Source: Verrucomicrobiales bacterium (GTDB lineage: Bacteria; Verrucomicrobiota; Verrucomicrobiia; Limisphaerales; UBA1096). Taken from it: 5,425 bases of DNA. Below, piece after piece: positions 1 to 5,425 of this stretch. The notes under the pieces are model-generated. The model searched no databases. It saw nothing but the letters and a program-made list of their open reading frames with translations, and was not told the DNA's origin. The translations under genes and the position numbers were made by a program. The stretch covers positions 1 to 5,425 of the forward strand of contig WTHH01000405.1 of the NCBI GenBank assembly GCA_011523195.1. The letters run 5' to 3'. Every line of letters starts with the position of its first letter. Within the stretch, counting starts at the first letter, position 1.

Positions 1-1
1 T

Positions 2-964
2 GCAGATACAGGGCAGGAGTTGGCGGAGTTCAATCGCCGAGTCGGTGAACTGCGTGAGGGGGTGTTGCTTTTTCTTTCGCAGGCTTCGCAGGAGCACGTT
101 TACTGGGTGGAAAAGTCGGGCAAGGCCAACACGACTCTTTCGCTGAATGCTGCGCCGATTGATGTCGCGGTACATTTGCGGCGGCGACTGTTCCGGTGCA
201 GTTCGCCGGTCATCCTGACGAGCGCGACTCTTGCGCTGAGTGACGTGCACTCCGAAAAAACCGGCCAGTCAAAACCGGCCAGAGGCGGTAACCCGCTCGA
301 TTATTTTGCTGGCTTGATTGGCGCCGAGGCGGTGCGGGCGGTGCAGGTCGGTTCGCCGTTTGACTACGAGCAGCAGATGAAACTGTTCATTGCCGGCAAG
401 ATGCCGGACCCGCGTGAGCCGGAATTTCGGGATGCCGTGGCGAAGCAGATTCGCCACTTTGTCAATCTCAGCGATGGTGGCGCGTTTGTTTTGTTCACCA
501 ACTTCAGGCTGATGCGCGAACTCGCTGAGGAGTTGGAGGGCTTTTTTCGCGAGCGCGGAATTAAGTGTCTCGTGCAGGGTGCCGGCGTGCCGCGATCGAC
601 GATGCTCGAGCGGTTCAAGGCAGACGAACGTTCGGTGCTGTTTGGTACGGACAGTTTTTGGCAGGGAGTCGATGTACCGGGGGATGCGCTGCGAAACGTG
701 ATCATCACGAGGCTGCCGTTCATGGTACCGGATCATCCGCTGGTCGAGGCGCAGATCGAGGCGATTGAAGCACGCAACGGCAATGCATTCATGGAATTTT
801 CCTTGCCGGTGGCCGTGCTGAAATTTCGCCAAGGCGTCGGCCGGTTGATCCGAACCAGGAGCGACAACGGGATGGTTGTCGTGCTGGACAATCGCGTGCT
901 GACCAAGCGCTACGGCCAAATCTTCCTGAAATCCCTGCCAAGTTGCCCGACCGAGGTGTTTTGA
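2..964 (+). CDS. dinG: DinG/XPD-family ATP-dependent DNA helicase, C-terminal half (5' end outside window)
   Basis: This is the second RecA-like domain of a superfamily 2, XPD/DinG-type helicase, a cytoplasmic ATP-driven 5'-3' DNA unwinding enzyme of the repair/replication-stress class. The frame is open from base 2 and the first codons (A-D-T-G-Q-E-L) precede any start, so the gene begins upstream. The Walker A, DEAH box and iron-sulfur cysteines expected in this family would lie there and cannot be checked. Visible motifs are VILTSATL (about 212-235), the FVLFTNF segment (about 485-505), GTDSFWQGVDVPG (about 644-682), and the arginine-finger motif QGVGRLIR (830-853) followed by VVLDNRV. The VILTSATL block is followed by a 15-20 residue polar insert containing a DNA direct repeat (257-282) before the family resumes at DYFAGLIG. 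The stop TGA is at 962-964. The dsbD-like gene follows on the same strand after 51 bases, so co-transcription is possible. The family call is secure; the exact paralogue (DinG versus YoaA-like) is not. Confidence 0.93.
   Translation, partial: ADTGQELAEFNRRVGELREGVLLFLSQASQEHVYWVEKSGKANTTLSLNAAPIDVAVHLRRRLFRCSSPVILTSATLALSDVHSEKTGQSKPARGGNPLDYFAGLIGAEAVRAVQVGSPFDYEQQMKLFIAGKMPDPREPEFRDAVAKQIRHFVNLSDGGAFVLFTNFRLMRELAEELEGFFRERGIKCLVQGAGVPRSTMLERFKADERSVLFGTDSFWQGVDVPGDALRNVIITRLPFMVPDHPLVEAQIEAIEARNGNAFMEFSLPVAVLKFRQGVGRLIRTRSDNGMVVVLDNRVLTKRYGQIFLKSLPSCPTEVF
257..282 (+). repeat. 12-base direct repeat inside the helicase gene
   Basis: AAAACCGGCCAG occurs exactly at 257-268 and 271-282, separated by two bases (period 14). 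Because 14 is not a multiple of three, the two copies are read in different frames, as K-T-G-Q and then K-P-A-R. The repeat lies in a polar insert just after the helicase VILTSATL motif. The 10-base core AACCGGCCAG also occurs on the minus strand at 4252-4261 inside the sulfatase gene. Confidence 0.7.
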
Positions 965-1015
965 GCGGCTGTCCGTAATTGAACGTTTCCAGCCGCGATG
1001 GCATCCTAACTTGCG

Positions 1016-3235
1016 ATGAGGGCCACTGTTCTCAGTTTTTTTGTTTCCATGCTGCTCGGTGTGAATGCTCCGGCGCAGTTCGGTGAATCCCAGTTTGGCA
1101 ATACGTTCGGCGGTGGGCAGGCGGGTGCGGCTGGGCCGGCGACCAAAGCCAAGCTGCTGTTATCGCATGACACCGCCAAGCCGGGCACGACGATCACGGC
1201 CGGCATCGAGTTGAAAATGGACAAGGGTTGGCACACGTACTGGCTCAACCCGGGCGCGGCCGGCATACCAACATCGGTTGAGTGGACGCTGCCCAAGGGC
1301 ATCACGGCCGGGGAAATCCAGTGGCCGGTTCCGGAAAAGTTCCTGTCGCTTGATTCCACCGGATACGGCTATCACGACGAAACTGTGTTGCTGGTGCCGT
1401 TGACCATCGCTGCGGATGCGCCGCTTGGCCAAGCGGACATTTCTGGCAAGGTGGGGTGGCTCGAGTGTGCGAAGCAGTGTGTCCCGCGGGACCAGGAAGT
1501 CAGTATCAAGTTTGCACTTGGCCAAGCGGCTAAGGAATCCGCCTCGGCCAAAGTGCTCAAGCAGTGGCAAAAAAAACTTCCCAAGCCAAGCGAAGCCAAG
1601 TCTTCCGCCAAGGCCTGGTGGGGAGGCGAAGCTGTGGAAGACGAGAGGAAACTGGTCATTGAGTTTGATCCCGGTGAGGCGAAGGATGACGCTGATTTTT
1701 TCTCACTGCCGTACGAGCCGTTCGGGTTGTCGCCGGAGAGCAAAGTCAGCGTCACCGCCGAAGGCAGGATGCGCGTAGAAAAAACGGTGACGAAATTTGA
1801 AGGCGACTGGCCAGGTGAGGTCGCCGGGCTGCTGGTGTTACACCTGAAAGATCGGGACAAGACTAGCGCGATCGAGGTGAAGCTGGCGATCACGGCGGAC
1901 GCCAACAGTCCCGCACCAACAGCCGGCACAACAACCGAACCCGCTGCCACGGGCGGGTCGACTGCGGAGACGCCACAGCAGTCGTTTAGCCTGATGCTGT
2001 TCTATGCGTTCCTCGGTGGGATCATCCTGAACATCATGCCGTGCGTCTTGCCGGTGATCTCGCTGAAGATTCTGAGTTTCGTGAAACAGAGTCAGGAATC
2101 TCCGGCGCGGGTCCGCCTGCTTGGTTTGCTGTATGGCGCCGGGGTGCTGGTTTCATTTTTGATCCTCGCTGGAATCGTGATCGGTGTGAAAAGCGCCGGG
2201 GGTTTGGCGGGGTGGGGAATGCAAATGTCGAACCCGCAGTTCGTGGTTTTGTTGACGATCCTCGTGACGCTGGTGGCACTGAATCTTTTTGGACTGTTCG
2301 AGGTCACGCTGGGTTCGGTGGGTGTGGCGGCCGGCTCGGTAGCCTCGAAGGAGGGTGCGGGGGGCGCGTTTTTCAACGGCGTGCTGGCGACGATTTTGGC
2401 GACACCCTGCACGGCACCGTTTCTGGCACCGGCGCTGGGATTCGCGTTTTCGCAGTCGAGCGGCGTAATCGTACTGATGTTCATCGCCGTGGGGGTGGGG
2501 CTTGCACTGCCTTATGTCGTGCTTAGTTGGAATCCGAAGTGGCTGCGCTTTTTGCCCAAGCCGGGGCCGTGGATGGAAAAATTCAAGATCGCCATGGGCT
2601 TCCCGATGCTCGGGACGGCGATGTGGCTGTTCATGCTGACTTACGAATATTACGGCGACCGGATTTTGTGGTTTGGTATTTTTCTGACTCTGCTGGCGAT
2701 GGCGCTCTGGGTGTTCGGAGAATTTTTTCAACGGGGCACTCGGCGCAAGGGACTGGCGCTTGCGATGGCCGGGTTGATGACGCTGGGGGGCGTGGTGTTC
2801 GGTCTGGAGGGCCAGTTGCAGTGGCGCAACCCGATCGATCCGAATTCAAAGTCAGCCGGCGTGGTGCAGGATTTTCCCGGTGGAATCAAGTGGCACACTT
2901 GGTCGCCGGAGGCGGTCGCCGCTGCACGGAAAAATGGCCAACCCGTGCTGGTGGATTTCACGGCCAAGTGGTGTGTGACCTGTATCGCCAACAAAAAAGC
3001 CAGCATCGATATCGAGTCCGTCCGGGCCGTGATGGTAGATAAAAACATCAAGGCATTCCGGGCCGACTACACGAGGCGCCCGGACCATATCACGCGCGAG
3101 TTGGCCAAGTGGAATAGGGCGGGAGTACCGCTGGTACTGGTTTATTCGCCGGATACGACTGTGCAAACGCAGATGCTGCCGGAGGTGCTCACGCCGGGTA
3201 TCGTTTTGGATGCGCTTGGAAAGGCTTCCGGCTGA
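1016..3235 (+). CDS. dsbD: DsbD/ScsB-like transmembrane protein-disulfide reductase
   Basis: This inner-membrane protein should carry electrons from cytoplasmic thioredoxin to thiol proteins in the periplasm. Residues 1-20 look like a Sec signal peptide with cleavage after A-P-A. Residues about 43-168 match the DsbD N-terminal (nDsbD/DsbC-like) domain, with a cysteine pair C151/C155 in WLECAKQCVP. Residues about 172-295 form a further periplasmic segment, then a Thr/Ala/Pro-rich linker to about 322. Residues about 324-597 hold eight hydrophobic helices, with the redox cysteines C343 (MPCVLPV) and C465 (ATPCTAP). Residues about 620-739 are a thioredoxin-like domain with WCVTC (C653, C656) and the cis-proline loop GVPLVLVY. 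All six redox cysteines are present. At 739 residues it is longer than E. coli DsbD (565) and nearer the ScsB type. The start ATG at 1016 is the first in frame after TAA at 1007 and gives the signal peptide; no clear ribosome binding site is seen. Confidence 0.93.
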   Translation: MRATVLSFFVSMLLGVNAPAQFGESQFGNTFGGGQAGAAGPATKAKLLLSHDTAKPGTTITAGIELKMDKGWHTYWLNPGAAGIPTSVEWTLPKGITAGEIQWPVPEKFLSLDSTGYGYHDETVLLVPLTIAADAPLGQADISGKVGWLECAKQCVPRDQEVSIKFALGQAAKESASAKVLKQWQKKLPKPSEAKSSAKAWWGGEAVEDERKLVIEFDPGEAKDDADFFSLPYEPFGLSPESKVSVTAEGRMRVEKTVTKFEGDWPGEVAGLLVLHLKDRDKTSAIEVKLAITADANSPAPTAGTTTEPAATGGSTAETPQQSFSLMLFYAFLGGIILNIMPCVLPVISLKILSFVKQSQESPARVRLLGLLYGAGVLVSFLILAGIVIGVKSAGGLAGWGMQMSNPQFVVLLTILVTLVALNLFGLFEVTLGSVGVAAGSVASKEGAGGAFFNGVLATILATPCTAPFLAPALGFAFSQSSGVIVLMFIAVGVGLALPYVVLSWNPKWLRFLPKPGPWMEKFKIAMGFPMLGTAMWLFMLTYEYYGDRILWFGIFLTLLAMALWVFGEFFQRGTRRKGLALAMAGLMTLGGVVFGLEGQLQWRNPIDPNSKSAGVVQDFPGGIKWHTWSPEAVAAARKNGQPVLVDFTAKWCVTCIANKKASIDIESVRAVMVDKNIKAFRADYTRRPDHITRELAKWNRAGVPLVLVYSPDTTVQTQMLPEVLTPGIVLDALGKASG
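1421..1436. repeat. Perfect 16-base palindrome, longest copy of the CGCTTGG/CCAAGCG motif
   Basis: CCGCTTGGCCAAGCGG equals its own reverse complement. It lies within the dsbD-like gene and encodes P-L-G-Q-A. The 13-mer CTTGGCCAAGCGG within it (1424-1436) recurs exactly at 1517-1529 and 4675-4687, and with one mismatch at 3237-3249. The sequence is seen directly; a function is unknown. Confidence 0.75.
1517..1529 (+). repeat. Second coding copy of the 13-mer CTTGGCCAAGCGG
   Basis: This exact copy of the 13-mer at 1424-1436 lies 93 bases downstream in the dsbD-like gene. It is read in the same codon phase (CTT GGC CAA GCG, L-G-Q-A). Both copies use CAA for glutamine, which is the minority choice in this gene, where CAG dominates. 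This hints that the DNA motif itself, not only the amino acids, is kept. Confidence 0.6.
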
Positions 3236-3248
3236 CCTTTGCCAAGCG
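3213..3248 (+). terminator. Terminator-like hairpin spanning the dsbD-like stop codon (no U-tract)
   Basis: CGCTTGG (3213-3219) pairs with CCAAGCG (3242-3248), and AAAGG (3220-3224) pairs with CCTTT (3236-3240). This gives a 12-bp stem with one bulged G at 3241 and an 11-base loop (3225-3235) that contains the TGA stop at 3233-3235. No run of T follows on either strand, so it is not a classical intrinsic terminator. Its position at a tail-to-tail junction suggests an mRNA 3'-end or bidirectional termination/stability role. That role is inferred. Confidence 0.45.
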
Positions 3249-3267
3249 GGGGACCTTCATCGCTTGG
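3242..3267 (-). terminator. Alternative hairpin at the 3' end of the sulfatase gene
   Basis: The arm CCAAGCG (3242-3248) can instead pair with CGCTTGG (3261-3267), a 7-bp stem with a 12-base loop (3249-3260). The loop contains the sulfatase stop codon (3257-3259, minus strand). It shares its arm with the hairpin at 3213-3248, so the two structures exclude each other. There is no adjacent U-tract. It is weaker than the first hairpin; a function as a terminator is inferred from position only. Confidence 0.3.
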
Positions 3268-4660
3268 TTCGGTTTCGGATGACCGATTGCAGGCGCCGGA
3301 TGACTGCCCCGTGATGTGGCACGTTTGCCAGGTTCCTCCACTCGTTTGGATCGTTTTTGTGATCGTACAGCTCCCTGCCCCCGTCGTGGTACTGGATATA
3401 CCGCCACCGAGCCGTCCTGACTGCGTGGTTACCTTTACCAAATGTGCTGAGCACGGGCCGCTGCCATTGTCGTTTCGGTTCTTTCAGTAGAGGCACGATG
3501 CTTTTGCCGTCGAGATTGTCCAGTTCGGGCAGCCGGCAAAGATCGACCAATGATGGAAAAAGATCGATGAGGCTGACCGGGCGGGCGCATTGGCTTCCAT
3601 CGGAATGGGCCGAACCGGGCGTGTCGATGATGAGCGTGGTGCGGGTGGTGGTTTCCCACAGGGCGTGTTTGCGCCAATGCTGTTTTTCCCCAAGGTGCCA
3701 ACCGTGATCGCCCCAAAGAACAACGATGGTGTTTTTTGCATGTTCGCTCGAATCCAGCGCCCGCATAAGGCGGCCGACTTGAGCGTCCACGTAACTAATG
3801 GTTGCGAGATAACTTTGCACGGCCCGAGGCCATTGGTTGTGCTTTAATACCATGTCGTGGTCCTCGCCATGTTGTGCAAAATTTCGAGCACCGGAGACGT
3901 CGTGTACTTCACGGGCCAGTTTTTTGCCGAACGCGGGCAGGTCGTCGCGGTCGTTATTCAGCACCTTCGGGAGAACGATTTTGTCCAACGGATGCAGGTC
4001 GAAATATTTCTCCGGGACATACCAGGGCAGATGCGGTTTGGTAAATCCACAGGCGAGAAAAAACGGTTTGTTGTGTTTTTTTCCCAACTCGGAGATGGCC
4101 CAGTTGACGACTTTTGTGTCCAAGAGGTCGGTATCTTTGTTTTTCAACGTGCCCCACGGCGCCCAGGCCTCTGGCGGCAGGTTGTCCTGCCGGATTTGAT
4201 GTAGCCTGCTGCGTGCAGCCTTGAAGTAGAAATCCCACGATGCCGTATCGCCTGGCCGGTTGGCCCCGTGAAAAATCTTACCCCCACCCTTGGCAGTATA
4301 ACCATGTTTCCTCAAATACTGCATGAGCGTGACGGCGTAGGGCAGTTTTTCCCGGAATTTTTCACCGTTGCCGTACACTCCGGATTTGGACGGCTCGATA
4401 CCGGTCAGCAGGCTCACGCGGGATGGATTGCACAGCGGCGCGGAGCAGTATGCTCTGGTAAAGGTGATGCCTCTCTTTGCGAGTCGATCGATATTGGGCG
4501 TCTCGGCCTGAGGGTGACCTCCGAGGTGGCCGACCCAGTCGTTCAGGTCGTCCACTGCGATGAAGAGAATGTTTGGGCGAGAGTCCGCGTTCGCCAGAGA
4601 CGTCAGCCCGAATGAAACGAGGAGAAGAATACCAGTCAGGTAAGTTCGCATTGAGGTCAT
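3257..4660 (-). CDS. Secreted sulfatase, iduronate-2-sulfatase-like (formylglycine type)
   Basis: This is a type I sulfatase of the alkaline-phosphatase fold that hydrolyses sulfate esters, probably on a sulfated glycan, outside the cytoplasm. Residues 1-25 form a signal peptide (hydrophobic 6-22, cleavage after A-N-A). The calcium-binding aspartates D37/D38 sit in AVDDLN. The activation motif C77-N-P-S-R carries the cysteine that is converted to formylglycine. K128 and H131 lie in GGKIFH, H210 in TKPHLPW, D318/H319 in WGDHGWHLGEK, and K331 follows. These match in order the active-site residues of human iduronate-2-sulfatase, so the enzyme looks intact. The C-terminal LYDHKNDPNEWRNLA block is typical of the family, and the 467-residue length is usual. 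The substrate cannot be read from sequence. The start at 4660 or the ATG at 4651 (M4) both keep the signal peptide; neither has a good ribosome binding site. It lies 28 bases after the lysE-like gene, likely co-transcribed. No sulfatase-maturating enzyme is in the window. Confidence 0.95.
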   Translation of the reverse strand: MTSMRTYLTGILLLVSFGLTSLANADSRPNILFIAVDDLNDWVGHLGGHPQAETPNIDRLAKRGITFTRAYCSAPLCNPSRVSLLTGIEPSKSGVYGNGEKFREKLPYAVTLMQYLRKHGYTAKGGGKIFHGANRPGDTASWDFYFKAARSRLHQIRQDNLPPEAWAPWGTLKNKDTDLLDTKVVNWAISELGKKHNKPFFLACGFTKPHLPWYVPEKYFDLHPLDKIVLPKVLNNDRDDLPAFGKKLAREVHDVSGARNFAQHGEDHDMVLKHNQWPRAVQSYLATISYVDAQVGRLMRALDSSEHAKNTIVVLWGDHGWHLGEKQHWRKHALWETTTRTTLIIDTPGSAHSDGSQCARPVSLIDLFPSLVDLCRLPELDNLDGKSIVPLLKEPKRQWQRPVLSTFGKGNHAVRTARWRYIQYHDGGRELYDHKNDPNEWRNLANVPHHGAVIRRLQSVIRNRTKR

Positions 4661-4672
4661 TCTTGTGGGGTG

Positions 4673-4686
4673 CGCTTGGCCAAGCG
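4673..4686. repeat. 14-base perfect palindrome between the lysE-like and sulfatase genes
   Basis: CGCTTGGCCAAGCG is its own reverse complement and fills half of the 28-base gap between the lysE-like stop (4689-4691, minus) and the sulfatase start (4658-4660, minus). It ends 12 bases before the sulfatase ATG. As RNA it could fold only as a short stem of 5 bp with a GGCC loop, so it may equally be a DNA-level site. It carries the same 13-mer as 1424-1436. Confidence 0.65.
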
Positions 4687-4688
4687 GG

Positions 4689-5351
4689 TCAGTTACCCTG
4701 TGCCACGGTGCCTATCAATCGCACGGCGATCACGATGGCAAGCAGCAACAGCAGGATGCCGGAGACTTGGGAAAAGTTTACGAGCGTCTTGTCGGAGAAA
4801 CGATTGCGAACCCGGGCGCTGCCGATCACAAGCAGTGTAAACCAAGCGCCAATGCCAAGGCCGGCTCCGCCGGCACAGGCCATGCGGCTTTGCCAGGCCG
4901 GTTGCAGTGTGCCGTTGGCCAGGAGCACAGCGGCGATCATGATCCAGAACAGGAGGACGTTTGGGTTGACCAGCACGCGGACAAAGCCGGTCCAGAAAGC
5001 CGTGTGCGGATGGAGACGCTGCTCGACTACCTTGGCGCGTTTGCCCTGGACTGCGACCGTGTCCGTCATCAGGTACTTGACGCCAAAAAAGCTGACGGCC
5101 AGTAGGCTGACCAACTCGACCGTGGCGCGCAGTAACTTGTGGTCAAACAGGTTGGCAAAACCGCCAAACGCGATGACGCAGTAGATTAGCTCCATGATCA
5201 GCGCGCCCGCAGACATGATGAACGCCCGCTTGCGGCCGCTGTGAATTCCCTCCTCCATGATCGCGACGTTTACCGGCCCGACCGGCACGGCGCAGATGAA
5301 GCCGGTCAGTGCCCCCGCACCGATGGCCATGGCGTAATGATCTGGGGTCAT
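4689..5351 (-). CDS. LysE/RhtB-family amino-acid (or small metabolite) exporter
   Basis: This is an inner-membrane transporter of the LysE superfamily, whose members export amino acids and similar small solutes. The 220-residue length and six hydrophobic segments (about 8-30, 43-67, 75-97, 127-146, 157-178, 195-214) fit the family. The N-terminal signature GFICAVPVGPVNVAIMEEGI (about 17-36) includes the conserved P-V-G-P-V-N, followed by a basic H-S-G-R-K-R loop. The mid-protein V-N-P-N-V-L-L-F-W block is also typical. The substrate cannot be predicted. ATG at 5351 is chosen because GGGAGG lies nine bases upstream and the full first helix is retained. The next in-frame ATG (M8) would have no such site. 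It precedes the sulfatase on the same strand by 28 bases and follows a probable gene end by 18 bases, suggesting an operon without an obvious functional theme. Confidence 0.9.
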   Translation of the reverse strand: MTPDHYAMAIGAGALTGFICAVPVGPVNVAIMEEGIHSGRKRAFIMSAGALIMELIYCVIAFGGFANLFDHKLLRATVELVSLLAVSFFGVKYLMTDTVAVQGKRAKVVEQRLHPHTAFWTGFVRVLVNPNVLLFWIMIAAVLLANGTLQPAWQSRMACAGGAGLGIGAWFTLLVIGSARVRNRFSDKTLVNFSQVSGILLLLLAIVIAVRLIGTVAQGN

Positions 5352-5360
5352 CGACCCACC

Positions 5361-5366
5361 CCTCCC
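5361..5366 (-). promoter_or_regulatory. Shine-Dalgarno sequence of the lysE-like gene
   Basis: On the minus strand GGGAGG lies nine bases before the ATG at 5351 and supports that start. It is the only well-placed ribosome binding site in the window: the dsbD-like gene and the sulfatase have none that is clear. Confidence 0.6.
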
Positions 5367-5369
5367 GGC

Positions 5370-5425
5370 CTAAATTTCGTCGAATTCTTCCTCTTCAATT
5401 TCCCTCCTTAATTTCCGAGATAGTT
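5370..5425 (-). CDS. Possible C-terminal tail of an upstream gene (partial)
   Basis: Reading the minus strand in from the window edge, one frame gives LSRKLRREIEEEEFDEI and then TAG (5370-5372). The charged, acid-ended tail looks like a natural protein C-terminus. It stops 18 bases before the lysE-like ATG, which fits a preceding gene of the same operon. Only 17 codons are visible and the family cannot be recognised. The other two frames also reach stops within this stretch, so the choice of frame rests on composition and spacing alone. Confidence 0.35.
   Translation of the reverse strand, partial: LSRKLRREIEEEEFDEI

Noticed and set aside
269..919. 216-codon open frame on the minus strand opposite the helicase gene
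   Set aside because: It is fully antisense to a gene with clear helicase motifs. Its residues (many His, Arg, Gln) are the usual by-product of GC-rich codon use, and it matches no family I recognise.
998..1009. Three-codon ATG-GCA-TCC-TAA mini-frame just before the dsbD-like start
   Set aside because: It is too short to support as a leader peptide and has no ribosome binding site. It only shows that the true start must be downstream of 1009.
961..1015. Possible promoter between the helicase and dsbD-like genes
   Set aside because: TTGAGC at 961-966 could pass for a -35 box, but no -10 box follows at suitable spacing and the gap is only 51 bases.
2153..2731. Long minus-strand frame, and the plus-strand frame at 2041-2526, both overlapping the dsbD-like membrane region
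   Set aside because: Both overlap the recognisable DsbD helices and have low-complexity Arg/Gly/His composition without motifs.
4860..4874. GCCGGC-TCC-GCCGGC inverted repeat
   Set aside because: It lies inside the lysE-like coding sequence, encodes a Gly/Ala helix segment, and is the kind of short palindrome expected in GC-rich DNA.
4573..5184. 203-codon plus-strand open frame opposite the lysE-like gene
   Set aside because: It is antisense to a gene with LysE-family motifs and a good ribosome binding site, and it runs across the sulfatase start. Its own sequence shows no domain.
5348..5398. Sixteen-codon TTG-started frame behind AAGGAGGG (5402-5409, minus), overlapping the lysE-like ATG by its TGA
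   Set aside because: The Shine-Dalgarno match is strong but only three to four bases from the TTG, and the stretch is better explained as the acidic end of an upstream gene. It stays a weak alternative.

Overview
The window carries four clear protein-coding genes and the edge of a probable fifth, in two convergent blocks. The DNA is fairly GC-rich with strong G/C preference at third codon positions. The set includes a secreted formylglycine-type sulfatase of the iduronate-2-sulfatase-like kind, a large DsbD/ScsB-type thiol reductase, a DinG-type helicase and a LysE-type exporter. Together with the general lack of Shine-Dalgarno sequences, this fits a Gram-negative bacterium of the Planctomycetota/Verrucomicrobiota group. 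That placement is an inference from gene content; no marker gene is present.

Plus strand, 2-3235: the C-terminal half of a DinG/XPD-family DNA helicase runs in from outside the window. After 51 bases comes a complete 739-residue DsbD-like protein-disulfide reductase with an N-terminal periplasmic region, an eight-helix membrane domain and a C-terminal thioredoxin domain. Minus strand, 5425-3257: a probable 17-residue tail of an upstream gene is followed by a 220-residue LysE/RhtB-family transporter. After 28 bases comes a 467-residue exported sulfatase. The two blocks meet tail to tail across 21 bases (3236-3256). The genes show no obvious common pathway. The helicase acts on DNA in the cytoplasm, the DsbD-like protein moves electrons across the inner membrane to envelope thiols, the sulfatase acts outside the cytoplasm, and the LysE-like protein is a small-solute exporter.

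The most unusual signal is not a gene. The 7-mer CGCTTGG (complement CCAAGCG) occurs 11 times in 5.4 kb, against less than one expected by chance. It forms a perfect 16-base palindrome inside the dsbD-like gene, a 14-base palindrome between the lysE-like and sulfatase genes, and three alternating arms at the convergent junction. There, two mutually exclusive hairpins each hold one of the two stop codons in the loop. It is read in several codon frames, so selection on DNA or RNA is more likely than a protein repeat. The pattern resembles DNA-uptake sequences or highly iterated palindromes, and only a genome-wide count can decide. I see no tRNA, rRNA, CRISPR array, insertion sequence or gene-free stretch over 300 bases.
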